Source of the DNA: Propionibacterium australiense
GTDB taxonomy: Bacteria; Actinomycetota; Actinomycetes; Propionibacteriales; Propionibacteriaceae
Direction of reading: 5' to 3'
Assembly (NCBI RefSeq): GCF_003666605.1
Contig: NZ_RCIV01000013.1
Coordinates: 1-64,000 of the forward strand
Length of the DNA stretch: 64,000 bases
Under the pieces are notes generated by a model. It was not told where the DNA came from, ran no database searches, and was given only the letters and a program-made list of their open reading frames with translations. Shown here piece by piece: positions 39,716-51,107 of the stretch. The first letter of the stretch is position 1; the number at the start of each line of letters is the position of its first letter. The translations under genes were made by a program, and so were the position numbers.

Positions 39716-39741
39716 GTCAACATGGTTGTTGACGTCGACAA
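39716..39741. promoter_or_regulatory. LacI-type operator near the regulator start
   Basis: TTGTTGACGTCGACAA at 39726-39741 is a palindrome with the central CG that LacI/GalR proteins prefer; 7 of 8 positions in the half-sites match. It overlaps a second, perfect inverted repeat, GTCAACA-TGGT-TGTTGAC (39716-39733). Both lie just ahead of the regulator's own start, fitting autoregulation. Confidence 0.55.
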
Positions 39742-39782
39742 TTCTGTCTAGTTGACCATGAGTTCAGGTCATTTATTCCGCG

Positions 39783-43003
<3,221 letters not shown>

Positions 43004-43043
43004 CCACCCGCCAACCACTCGTTCCCTGGAGAAAGGTGAACTC

Positions 43044-44432
43044 ATGCCAGAGAAGAAGTACCTGAGGTGGTACAACAAGGTCGGCTACGGATCCGGTGAC
43101 GTCGCCGGGAACGTCGTGTACGCCCTCCTGTCGGCGTTCGTCATGATCTACCTGACCGACACGGTCGGTCTCAACGCGGGCGTCGTCGGCACGCTGATGA
43201 TGGTCTCGAAGCTGTTCGACGGCTTCTCGGACTTCGTCTTCGGCACGCTCCTCGACAAGACCCAGACCAGGATGGGCAAGGCCCGCCCGTGGATGCTGTG
43301 GGGCTTCTTCGGCTGTGCCGCGATGATCATCGCCATCTTCGCGATCCCGGTGAGTCTGGGCGACACCGCCAAGTACGCCTGGTTCTTCATCGCCTACACG
43401 CTGCTCAATGCCGTCTTCTACACCGCGAACAACATCGCCTATTCCGCACTGACCGCGCTCATCACCAAGAACAGCTCAGAACGCGTCCAGATGGGCTCGA
43501 TCCGGTTCATGTTCGCCTTCGGCACCAGCCTGACCATCCAGACGATCACCGTCGAGGGTGTCAAGATGCTCGGCGGCGGCGCGGAGGGCTGGCGGACCAT
43601 CGCCATCATCTACGCCCTCGTCGGCCTGGCGGTGAACACGATCTCAGTGCTGTCGGTCAAGGAGCTCTCGCCAGAGGAACTCACCGAGATCGACGACGCC
43701 GAGGCCGCCCGGCAGGCCGAGAAGGTCTCGGTCGCCGAGTCCTTCAAGCTGCTGGCACACAACAAGTACTACCTGGTCATCCTCGTCATCTTCATCATGA
43801 CCCAGATGTTCACCGCGACCCTCAACATGGGCATCTACTTCATGACGTACATCCTGGGCAATGCCAACCTCCTGGGCCCCTTCGCATGGGCCATCAACAT
43901 CCCGCTCATCGTCGGGCTGCTCTTCGCCCCCGCGGTCGTCGCGAAGTTCGGCGGCATGTACAAGGTGAACATCGTCGGCTACATCATCGCCGTCCTCGGG
44001 AGGCTGGGGGTGGCGGGCGCCGCCTACCTGGGCAATGTCCCGCTCATGATGTTCTTCTCGGGCGTCGCCTCGCTCGGCATGAGCCCGCTGCAGGGCACGC
44101 TCAACGCGCTCATCGCCGAGGCCTCCGAGAACACCTTCCTGCGGTTCGGCAAACGCATCGACGGCCTCATGTTCTCGTGCACCTCACTCGGGGTGAAGGT
44201 CGGCGGCGGTCTGGGCACGGCGCTGGCCGGCTGGCTGCTGTCGTCCAGCGGCTACGTCGCCAACGCCGCGGAACAGGCGCACTCGGTGATCGCCATGCTC
44301 TACTTCATGTACCTGTGGATCCCGGCCATCGCCAATGCGATCATCCTGTTCCTGCTGTGGAGGCTCGACGTCGAGAGAGCCAACGAGCGTCTGCGGGCCG
44401 CCGCGGCCGACCCGGAGGTCGCCTCGGCCTGA
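43044..44432 (+). CDS. GPH-family sugar:cation symporter (LacS/MelB type)
   Basis: A 462-residue, 12-helix transporter of the glycoside-pentoside-hexuronide family. The N-terminus K-V-G-Y-G-S-G-D-V-A-G-N is typical, with the cation-site Asp in S-K-L-F-D-G-F-S-D and the loop D-K-T-Q-T-R-M-G-K-A-R-P-W-M-L. There is no C-terminal EIIA-like regulatory domain such as that of streptococcal LacS. It follows lacZ by 40 nt in the same direction with a GGAGAAAGG ribosome site, so it is the probable lactose importer. Confidence 0.92.
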   Translation: MPEKKYLRWYNKVGYGSGDVAGNVVYALLSAFVMIYLTDTVGLNAGVVGTLMMVSKLFDGFSDFVFGTLLDKTQTRMGKARPWMLWGFFGCAAMIIAIFAIPVSLGDTAKYAWFFIAYTLLNAVFYTANNIAYSALTALITKNSSERVQMGSIRFMFAFGTSLTIQTITVEGVKMLGGGAEGWRTIAIIYALVGLAVNTISVLSVKELSPEELTEIDDAEAARQAEKVSVAESFKLLAHNKYYLVILVIFIMTQMFTATLNMGIYFMTYILGNANLLGPFAWAINIPLIVGLLFAPAVVAKFGGMYKVNIVGYIIAVLGRLGVAGAAYLGNVPLMMFFSGVASLGMSPLQGTLNALIAEASENTFLRFGKRIDGLMFSCTSLGVKVGGGLGTALAGWLLSSSGYVANAAEQAHSVIAMLYFMYLWIPAIANAIILFLLWRLDVERANERLRAAAADPEVASA

Positions 44433-44443
44433 GACAAGGACCC

Positions 44444-44486
44444 GTGCGGCCCGGCCCCCTGTGCGATGGGAGGGGCCGGGCCGCAC
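44444..44486 (+). terminator. Terminator of the lactose operon
   Basis: A perfect 15-bp inverted repeat pairs 44444-44458 with 44472-44486 around a 13-base loop. It begins 12 nt after the symporter stop and has no U tract. Confidence 0.85.
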
Positions 44487-44642
44487 GTCATGCGGGTTCT
44501 GGCGGTGCCGGGCCGCGTGCCCGGTCACCTGCCCATCCGGACGGACGTCGAGGGCGCGGCTCCGCCGACGGCCCGTGCGCGGCGATCCGCCCGGTGCGCC
44601 GGTCGCTGCACAGCCGGGGCCGTGGCGGCACGGGCCGGTCGT

Positions 44643-44758
44643 TGACCGGCGCCGGCGAGCAGCTGGCTAGCGCGCCGTCTCGACGACCACGGCCGTGCCC
44701 TGACCGGCGCCGGCGAGCAGCTGGCTAGCGCGCCGTCTCGACGACCACGGCCGTGCCC
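44643..44758. repeat. 58-bp tandem direct duplication at the thiolase 3' end
   Basis: Bases 44643-44700 and 44701-44758 are identical. The right copy holds the last 11 codons and stop of the thiolase gene. The left copy repeats the same codons and stop downstream as a non-coding remnant. Sequence after the second copy matches for only six more bases. This is a recent slippage duplication or an assembly artefact. Confidence 0.85.
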
Positions 44759-45849
44759 TGACCGCCCCCGATCGCGATGGCCGCCAGGCCGTATCGTCCC
44801 CGGCCCTGGCGGACCAGCTGACTGAACAACCGGGTCAGCAGGATCGCTCCGGACGCGGCCCACGGATGCCCCAGTGCGATCGCGCCGCCCTGCGGGCAGT
44901 TGCGCCCCTGATCGATGCCCAGGGCGTCCAGGCAGGCGAGCACCTGCCCGGCGAAGGCCTCGTTGAACTCGACGACGTCGAGCTGGTCGGGGGCGATGCC
45001 GCTGCGCTCGAGGGCCAGCCGGCAGGCCGGGACGATTCCCCAGCCGGGGCGGGCCGGGTCGCAGGTGGCCGAGCAGAGCGCCAGGACGCGCAGCCCCGGG
45101 CTCCGGTGCCGAACCCAGGTGTCCTCGTCGGCCATGAGCACGGCGGCCGCCCCGTCGTTGATGCCGCACGAGTTCGCGGCGGTGACGGTGCCGTCGCCGC
45201 GGAAGATGGGCCGGAAACGGGCCAGCCGCTCGATGCTGAAGCCGGAGCGGGGCCGTTCGTCGCGGTCCCTGCCGCTGATGGGAATGATCTCGGCGGTGAA
45301 CAGCCCGGCCTCCTGTGCCGCAAGGGCCCGCCGGTGGGAGTCCACCGCGTAGGCGTCCTGGCGTCGTCGGCCGATACCGCGCTCGGCGGCCAGCGCATCG
45401 GCCGCCTCACCCATCTCGGGGTCCGGCCGGCCCGGCGGGGAGAAGGGCGCCCGCTCGTAGCGCTGGGCAGGTCCTCCGCCGGTCGGTGGCCAGTAGGTCA
45501 GCGGCTCGGTCGAGACGGCCTGGACGCCTCCGGCGATGACGTATCCGGGCTCGGCCGTCAGCCAGTGGTGGCCCACCTCGACGGCGGCCAGCCCCGAGCC
45601 GCACTGACGGTCGACGCTCAGCGCGGGTATCCCGTCCAGCCCGGCTGCGAGGGCGGCGACCCGGGCGACATTGCCGCCGGGGCCCCGCACAGTGCCCACG
45701 ACGATCTGCCGGATCAGCTCGGGCGCGGGGCAGGATCGCGCCAGCTCGGCGAGCACGGGGGCGGCCAGGTCGGTGGTGCTCATGGTGCGCCACATGCCGC
45801 GGGCCGAGCCGATCGCGGTGCGCCGGGCGTCGACGACGTAGACGCTCAT
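44725..45849 (-). CDS. Thiolase-family protein (acetyl-CoA acetyltransferase-like)
   Basis: A 374-residue thiolase. The nucleophilic Cys lies in V-D-R-Q-C-G-S-G-L-A-A, followed by N-E-A-F-A-G-Q and the G-G-A-I-A-L-G-H-P region that carries the second catalytic His. The final Cys-G-G-G-Q-G motif reads I-G-G-G-Q-G, so the second active-site Cys has become Ile. That would weaken or change the claisen/thiolysis activity. ATG at 45849 overlaps the AMP-ligase stop by four bases. The two may form an acyl-activation and chain-shortening or -extending pair; the true substrate is unclear. Confidence 0.85.
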   Translation of the reverse strand: MSVYVVDARRTAIGSARGMWRTMSTTDLAAPVLAELARSCPAPELIRQIVVGTVRGPGGNVARVAALAAGLDGIPALSVDRQCGSGLAAVEVGHHWLTAEPGYVIAGGVQAVSTEPLTYWPPTGGGPAQRYERAPFSPPGRPDPEMGEAADALAAERGIGRRRQDAYAVDSHRRALAAQEAGLFTAEIIPISGRDRDERPRSGFSIERLARFRPIFRGDGTVTAANSCGINDGAAAVLMADEDTWVRHRSPGLRVLALCSATCDPARPGWGIVPACRLALERSGIAPDQLDVVEFNEAFAGQVLACLDALGIDQGRNCPQGGAIALGHPWAASGAILLTRLFSQLVRQGRGRYGLAAIAIGGGQGTAVVVETAR

Positions 45850-46805
45850 CGCAGCTCCTCGGCCAGCCGGTGCAGGTCGATCTTCCCGGTCGTCGTCCTG
45901 GGCAGGCGGGGGATGACCCGCCAGACGCGGGGCCGCTGCGGGCCGGACAGATTCCGGCGGGCCCAGCCCCTGACGTGGCGCAGGTCGTCGTGGCTGGTCG
46001 TGACCGCGGCCAGTACCTGTCCCAGCTCGGGGTGCGGAAGACCGAGCAGCACCACCTCGCCGTGGGCACGTGCGGCGAGCCTGGCCCGCAGCGGCGCCAG
46101 CTCGACGGTCGCCCCGGCGGTCGTGATCGCCCCGGCCCTGCCCCACACCTGGAGCAGCCCGTTGTCGAGCCGGCCGCGGTCGCCCACGGTGACGAAACCG
46201 TCCGCGCGCCGCCGGAACGCGCCCGGTCCCTCCGGCTCGAGACAGCCGTCGGCCAGCCAGGGAGAACGCACCCAGATGCGGTCGTCGGCGGTGTCGATCT
46301 CCACGGCCTCGAAGGGGCGCAGGTCCTGCGCATGCCGGCCGAGTGCGACGAGCGAGAGCTCCGCGGCGCCGTAATAGTGCACCACGTCCCAGCCAAGACC
46401 GGTGGCCCACTGCCAGAGCGCCCGGGACAACCCGTCCCCGGCGACGAGAGCCTTCATCGGCGCGTGGCTGTCGAGCGCCCTGGCCAGCCCGGACGGGGTC
46501 AGCGTCGCCCAGCTCGCGCCCTCGGGCCGAGAGTCCCAGGCGGCCCCGGCGTACTCGCACAGGCAGGCCGAGAAGAGGTTCATCGTCGAGTCGAGGGGCC
46601 CTGGTATCCACATCCTGTCGCCGGCATGAAGCCCCGTGCGCTCGATCAACGGCGCGAAGGAGCGGGTCCATGAGCACGTGCTGCGCACGATCGTGCGCGC
46701 CGCACCGGTGGTACCGGAGGTGCGCAGTGCGATCGGCGCCCCCTCGCGGTGGGCACGCCAGAATGCGGTGGTCGGCTCGGGGCCGTCGAGTCGTACGGTC
46801 TTCAC
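45846..46805 (-). CDS. AMP-forming acyl-CoA ligase-like protein (short, MenE-like)
   Basis: A 319-residue member of the AMP-binding family, much shorter than typical ligases (about 500). The P-loop R-T-S-G-T-T-G-A-A-R (Lys replaced by Ala-Arg) is near the N-terminus. Y-Y-G-A-A-E-L-S-L matches the A5 motif, and the C-terminus ends T-T-T-G-K-I-D-L with the catalytic Lys. GGGAGA lies about nine bases before the GTG at 46805, which I prefer over the TTG at 46826. The small size and pairing with a thiolase recall the MenE group, but the window has no other menaquinone genes. Confidence 0.75.
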   Translation of the reverse strand: MKTVRLDGPEPTTAFWRAHREGAPIALRTSGTTGAARTIVRSTCSWTRSFAPLIERTGLHAGDRMWIPGPLDSTMNLFSACLCEYAGAAWDSRPEGASWATLTPSGLARALDSHAPMKALVAGDGLSRALWQWATGLGWDVVHYYGAAELSLVALGRHAQDLRPFEAVEIDTADDRIWVRSPWLADGCLEPEGPGAFRRRADGFVTVGDRGRLDNGLLQVWGRAGAITTAGATVELAPLRARLAARAHGEVVLLGLPHPELGQVLAAVTTSHDDLRHVRGWARRNLSGPQRPRVWRVIPRLPRTTTGKIDLHRLAEELR

Positions 46806-46841
46806 GCGATCATCTCTCCCAGACAAGTACCCTCACAGGGC

Positions 46842-46854
46842 TGAACATTGTTCA
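46842..46854. promoter_or_regulatory. Perfect 13-bp palindrome upstream of the ligase-thiolase operon
   Basis: TGAACA-T-TGTTCA lies 37 bases ahead of the ligase start and just downstream of TACACT (minus strand, 46865-46870), a possible -10. The form is that of a TetR-type operator, so the operon is probably repressed. Confidence 0.5.
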
Positions 46855-47013
46855 ATAGCTGTGCAGTGTAGCTTCCTGCGGGTCTCTCGGCCGGGGCGGG
46901 GCGGTTCCGAGTGAGTACGGGGCCGATCGGGTGAGGGACGGCTCCGCGCATCTCGACGCCGCGGTTCGGCATCACCGCGGGGTCGATCGGGCTGGGCCGG
47001 CTTCGTGCTCCGA

Positions 47014-47865
47014 TCAGCTCCGGCGCGGCGCCTGCGGCAGTACGAGGGGCGTGCCGGTGATCGGGTCGGTGAGGACGCTGACCGGCAGCCCATAGGCCTG
47101 CTCCACCAGCTCGGGCGTGACGACATCGGCCGGTGCGCCGCTCGCCAGGATCGTGCCGTCACGCATGGCGATGATCTCGTCGGCGTAGCGGCAGGCCTGG
47201 TTGAGGTCGTGCAGCACGGAGACGATCGTCGTCCCCAGTTCGCGGTTGAGCTCGCGGCACAGGTCGAGGACGTCCACCTGGTGGGCCAGATCGAGGTAGG
47301 TGGTCGGTTCGTCGAGGAGCAGGACGTCGGTCTGCTGGGCGAGGGTCATGGCGATCCACACCCGCTGGCGCTGGCCGCCCGACAGATTCGTCACCGGCCG
47401 CTTCGCCAGCGGGGCCACATGGGTGCGTTCCATCGCGATGCGCACCTGTTTCTCGTCCTCGACCGACCAGGGCCGCAGCAGGCCCTGATGGGGGTAGCGG
47501 CCGCGCGCCACCAGCTCGCGCACGGTGATGCCGTCCGGGGTCAGCGAGGACTGGGCGAGGAAACCGACCCGCCGGGCCAGCGCCTTCGGCGAGTACGAGT
47601 GCACGTCGCGCCCGTCCAATAGCACTTGCCCGCCGGTGGGGGCGAGTACCCGGCTCAGTGCGCGCAGCAGGGTCGACTTGCCGCAGGCGTTGGGTCCGAG
47701 GATGACGGTGAACGCGCCGGGGGTGATGTCCACGTCGAGGTGCTCGATGACCGGGTCGCCGTGCGGATAGCTCATCACCAGCTTCCGCGCACTGAGGCCG
47801 GGAGTCGCCCGTGGTCTGCCCTGCGGGCCCGAACCGGGTGTGCCGTCCCGCAGGACCTGGCTCAT
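47014..47865 (-). CDS. Iron-siderophore ABC transporter ATP-binding protein
   Basis: A 283-residue FecE/FhuC-type ATPase. Walker A is G-P-N-A-C-G-K-S-T, the signature is L-S-G-G-Q-R-Q-R-V-W, and Walker B is V-L-L-L-D-E-P-T-T-Y-L-D. The T-Y-L-D form is typical of the siderophore/haem/B12 class. The ATG at 47865 overlaps the binding-protein stop by four bases. It powers uptake with the two permeases transcribed in the other direction from 48931. Confidence 0.92.
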   Translation of the reverse strand: MSQVLRDGTPGSGPQGRPRATPGLSARKLVMSYPHGDPVIEHLDVDITPGAFTVILGPNACGKSTLLRALSRVLAPTGGQVLLDGRDVHSYSPKALARRVGFLAQSSLTPDGITVRELVARGRYPHQGLLRPWSVEDEKQVRIAMERTHVAPLAKRPVTNLSGGQRQRVWIAMTLAQQTDVLLLDEPTTYLDLAHQVDVLDLCRELNRELGTTIVSVLHDLNQACRYADEIIAMRDGTILASGAPADVVTPELVEQAYGLPVSVLTDPITGTPLVLPQAPRRS

Positions 47866-48893
47866 CCGATGTGTTCCTTCAGCGCGGCCATCGCCGTGGC
47901 GGCAGCGGTGGGGCCGGCGTTCAGGTAGAAGGGGTCGTTGTCGACCTGCACGGCCTGGTCGTTCGACACCGCGCCCAAGGTGCCCCACAGCGGCAGCGAG
48001 GTCACCTCGCTGCCGTCGCCGGACTGGACGCCGTAGAAGATCCAGTCGGCGTCGGCCTGGTCGAGGCTCTCGTCATCGATGTCCTGCGAGGTGTCCTCGA
48101 AGCGCTGGCTGTCGGGGCGACTCAGGCCGGCGTCCTCGGCCAGTGAACCGGGGAACGAGGCGAGGCCGTAGATGCGGGTCCGGTCTGAGGTCTTGTTGAG
48201 GAACGAGACGGTCGGCACGGTCGACAGGCCGGCGCCCCAGCTCGCGGCGTCCTCCTGGTAGCTCGTCAGCCAGTCCTGCGCCTGGCCGAGCTTGCCGAGA
48301 GCATCGGCGATGAGCTGGAAGTCCTGCTTCCAGTACAGCCCGGTGCCCTTCGTGACGACGGTCGGCGCCAGCGCCGTGAGGCTCTCGTAGAGGCTGTCGA
48401 TGTTCTTGCCGGCCGAGTTCACCAGGATGAGGTCGGCGTCGAGGTTCGCGATCGACTCGATGCTCGGCTCGGTGCGGCTGCCGACATAGGTGATGGCGTC
48501 CAGCCCGGCCTTGTCGCCGGGGAAGGCGTCGTAGAGGTACTGCGGAACCATCTTGGAGCCGTCGACCCCGGTGGAGCCGACCGGCACGATGCCCATGGTG
48601 AGGGCGACGTCGAGCTGGCCGGTCGAGATGACGACGAGTCGCTGCGGCTCGTTCTCGATCGTCGTCTCCCCCTTGTGGTGGGTGACGGTGCGCGGCCAGG
48701 CGCCGTCGGCAGCGCCACTGCCCATGCCCTCGGTCATGCTGCGGGGCACGAGGTAGCTGGCCGGCGCGGAGGCCGAGGAGGCGGATGATCCGGAGCCGGA
48801 TGAGCCTGAGTTGTCGGAGGAGCAGCCGGCGAGGGCGGCGGCTACGGCGAGGGCGCCGAGGCTGAACGTGCGGCGCTGAATACGTACAGTCAT
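47862..48893 (-). CDS. Siderophore-binding lipoprotein
   Basis: A 343-residue substrate-binding protein. The N-terminus has R-R-T-F-S and a hydrophobic core, then the lipobox A-L-A-G-C (Cys near residue 24), so it is a lipoprotein possibly exported by Tat. A Ser/Gly-rich linker follows (about 25-45), then a periplasmic-binding fold with R-L-V-V-I-S-T-G-Q-L-D and D-A-D-L-I-L-V-N. It should deliver ferric siderophore to the FecCD-type permeases. Its start codon overlaps the iron box. Confidence 0.9.
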   Translation of the reverse strand: MTVRIQRRTFSLGALAVAAALAGCSSDNSGSSGSGSSASSASAPASYLVPRSMTEGMGSGAADGAWPRTVTHHKGETTIENEPQRLVVISTGQLDVALTMGIVPVGSTGVDGSKMVPQYLYDAFPGDKAGLDAITYVGSRTEPSIESIANLDADLILVNSAGKNIDSLYESLTALAPTVVTKGTGLYWKQDFQLIADALGKLGQAQDWLTSYQEDAASWGAGLSTVPTVSFLNKTSDRTRIYGLASFPGSLAEDAGLSRPDSQRFEDTSQDIDDESLDQADADWIFYGVQSGDGSEVTSLPLWGTLGAVSNDQAVQVDNDPFYLNAGPTAAATAMAALKEHIG

Positions 48894-48911
48894 GAGGTAA
48901 GCCTAAACTTT
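48893..48911. promoter_or_regulatory. DtxR/IdeR-type iron box
   Basis: TGAGGTAAGCCTAAACT matches the classic 19-bp DtxR/IdeR consensus (TTAGGTTAGCCTAACCTAA) at 14 of the first 17 positions. It begins at the start codon of the binding-protein gene and lies 20 bases before the divergent permease start, so it can control both directions. Repression when iron is high is the known behaviour of this motif. Confidence 0.75.
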
Positions 48912-48930
48912 TCAATAGTACTCTCTCAGT

Positions 48931-49947
48931 GTGTCTCATATTCCTGCGCTGTCAGCTGAAAGGCGTTGCCGGACCGTCGCGGGCGTCCTGTTCGGAGTCG
49001 CCGTCATCGTGCTGCTGGCGTTCGTCAGCATGTCGATCGGCTCACGTCAGCTCACGCTCGCCCAGGTATGGGAGGGGCTCGCCGCGCACGACCGCAGCGC
49101 CGCCTCGATCATCGTCTGGCAGCTGCGGCTGCCCCGTACCGTGGTGGCCGTCGTTGTGGGCGCCGCCCTCGGCGCGGCCGGAGTCGTCATGCAGGCCCTC
49201 ACCCGCAACCCGCTCGCCGAGCCCGGTGTCCTGGGCGTCAACGCGGGAGCCTCCTTCGCCGTCGTCCTGGCCATCGCCGTCGGGGGTGTGAGCGCGGTCT
49301 CCGGCTACGTCTGGTTCTCGTTCATCGGCTCCGCGGCGGCCGCCCTCCTCGTCCAGACGATGGCCAGGCGCCGACCCGGCGCAGGACACGCGCGCCTGGT
49401 CCTCGCCGGTGTCGCGCTCGCCGCGGCGCTCAACGCGGTGACCGGCACCGTCACCATGTACGACACCGCGGCCTTCGACTCCTACCGGTTCTGGACTCTC
49501 GGGTCCTTCGCCGACCGCGACCTGGCCACGTTCGCCTGGACCACCCCGTTCGTCGCGGCCGGCCTGCTCATCGCGCTGGCCTGCGGACGCAGTCTCAACG
49601 TCCTGGCCCTCGGCGACGAGCAGGCCACCGCCCTCGGCGCCCGGCTCGGCCTCGTGCGGGCCGCCTCACTGACGGCCATCACCCTGCTGTGTGGGGCGGC
49701 GACCGCCGCGGCCGGGCCGATCGGTTTCGTCGGGCTGGTCGTCCCCCACGTCCTGAGGCTCGTTGTCGGTCCCGACCAGCGCCGCCTGCTGCCGCTGTCG
49801 ATCGTCGGCGGCCCGATTCTGGTGCTCGCCGCCGACATCGCAGGCCGCGTCATCACCCGGCCGGATGAGATCGAGGCGGGCGTCGTCACGGCCTTCGTCG
49901 GCGCGCCAGTGCTGCTCTCCCTGGTCGTGTACAGGAGGGGACGATGA
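48931..49947 (+). CDS. FecCD-family siderophore permease (first subunit)
   Basis: A 338-residue permease with nine to ten helices. L-R-L-P-R-T-V-V-A and the N-P-L-A-E-P-G-V-L-G-V-N motif that contacts the ATPase are present. The GTG at 48931 has no Shine-Dalgarno sequence; only 37 bp separate it from the divergent start. TAGTAC near 48916 could be a -10, so the transcript may be leaderless. It overlaps the second permease by four bases. Confidence 0.92.
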   Translation: MSHIPALSAERRCRTVAGVLFGVAVIVLLAFVSMSIGSRQLTLAQVWEGLAAHDRSAASIIVWQLRLPRTVVAVVVGAALGAAGVVMQALTRNPLAEPGVLGVNAGASFAVVLAIAVGGVSAVSGYVWFSFIGSAAAALLVQTMARRRPGAGHARLVLAGVALAAALNAVTGTVTMYDTAAFDSYRFWTLGSFADRDLATFAWTTPFVAAGLLIALACGRSLNVLALGDEQATALGARLGLVRAASLTAITLLCGAATAAAGPIGFVGLVVPHVLRLVVGPDQRRLLPLSIVGGPILVLAADIAGRVITRPDEIEAGVVTAFVGAPVLLSLVVYRRGR

Positions 49948-51008
49948 GCGCCCGGTCGGATCTCTGGCACGACGGAGCCGCGGCCCCGTCGCTGCCCCTG
50001 CCCGCCGGTGCCCGCCTGCCGGTGCGCCCGCGCGCCGTGGCCGTCACCGCGGCCCTCGTTCTCGTCGCGGGTCTCGTCGCCGTGCTCGCCGTCGCGACCG
50101 GCTCCTACGAGCTCGACCTCGCCGGTGTCCTCCAGGTCCTACAGGGCGGCGGTTCCGAGACGGACCGGTTCATCGTCCTCGACCAGCGACTCCCGCGCGC
50201 CATCGCGGCCTGGCTCGCCGGCGCCGGCCTGGGGCTGTCGGGCGCCGTCTTCCAGTCGCTCTCCCGCAACCCGCTGGGCAGCCCCGACATCGTCGGGTTC
50301 ACCACCGGCGCCAGCGCGGGCGGCCTCATCGTCATCATTCTCATGGGCGCCCCCGGTGTCGCCACACTGGCCCTCGGTACCGTGGCCGGTGGTCTCCTCA
50401 CCGCGGCACTCGTCATCGTGGCGACGGTCCGCCGTGGCATGGCAGGCGAGAACCTCGTCCTGGCCGGCATCGCCATCGCCGCCATGATCTCGGCGGTCAA
50501 CGAGTACCTCGTCAGCCGCGCCCCGCTCGAGTCCGCCGAGGCGGCGAAGGCCTGGCAGTTCGGCAGCCTCAACACGATCGGCTGGTCCCAGACCAGGGTG
50601 CTGGTGGCCGGGCTGGTCGTCCTGCTGCCGCAGCTGGCCTGGCTGGCCCGCCCCTCACGCATCCTCGAACTCGGCGACGACACGGCCGCCGGGCTGGGGG
50701 TGCGCCCGGGGCGTCAGCGCCTCGCCATGCTCGTCTACGGCGTCCTGCTCGTCGCGGCCGTCGTGTCGGTCACCGGGCCGATCGGCTTCCTCGCCCTGGC
50801 CGCCCCTCAGCTGGCCCGCCGCCTGGCCGGTACGCCCGGGATCGCCTTCTGGCCGGCCGTCGCGATGGGCGGGGCGCTGCTCGGCGCCGCCGATCTGCTG
50901 GCCCAGCGGCTGCTCGCCCCCTTCCAGATCCCCGTCGGGCTGGTCAGCTCGGCGATCGGTGGTCTCTACCTACTGTGGCTACTCGGCTTCAGCAGGCGCG
51001 AGGGCTGA
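49944..51008 (+). CDS. FecCD-family siderophore permease (second subunit)
   Basis: A 354-residue permease with an N-terminal cytoplasmic extension (about 30 residues), then nine to ten helices. The coupling motif is N-P-L-G-S-P-D-I-V-G-F-T. The ATG overlaps the first permease stop by four bases. Together with the ATPase and binding protein it makes a complete four-gene siderophore importer under the iron box. Confidence 0.92.
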   Translation: MSARSDLWHDGAAAPSLPLPAGARLPVRPRAVAVTAALVLVAGLVAVLAVATGSYELDLAGVLQVLQGGGSETDRFIVLDQRLPRAIAAWLAGAGLGLSGAVFQSLSRNPLGSPDIVGFTTGASAGGLIVIILMGAPGVATLALGTVAGGLLTAALVIVATVRRGMAGENLVLAGIAIAAMISAVNEYLVSRAPLESAEAAKAWQFGSLNTIGWSQTRVLVAGLVVLLPQLAWLARPSRILELGDDTAAGLGVRPGRQRLAMLVYGVLLVAAVVSVTGPIGFLALAAPQLARRLAGTPGIAFWPAVAMGGALLGAADLLAQRLLAPFQIPVGLVSSAIGGLYLLWLLGFSRREG

Positions 51009-51107
51009 TCGCCGCGAGCCGTGTGCCGCACCCCCCAACGGGGCTCGCCGGCCCCGCATGCTCCGGCGCGGCCGCACCCCAGCGGGGCCGTCGGGGCGGG
51101 AACGGCG

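Noticed and set aside
46842-46854. TGAACATTGTTCA as a LexA/SOS box.
   Set aside because: Actinobacterial LexA boxes need four bases between GAAC and GTTC; here there are three, and the genes are not SOS genes.
51015-51090. Hairpins between the second permease and the lipoprotein gene as a terminator.
   Set aside because: Stems are short and interrupted, with several alternative pairings in C/G runs, so the call would not be reliable.
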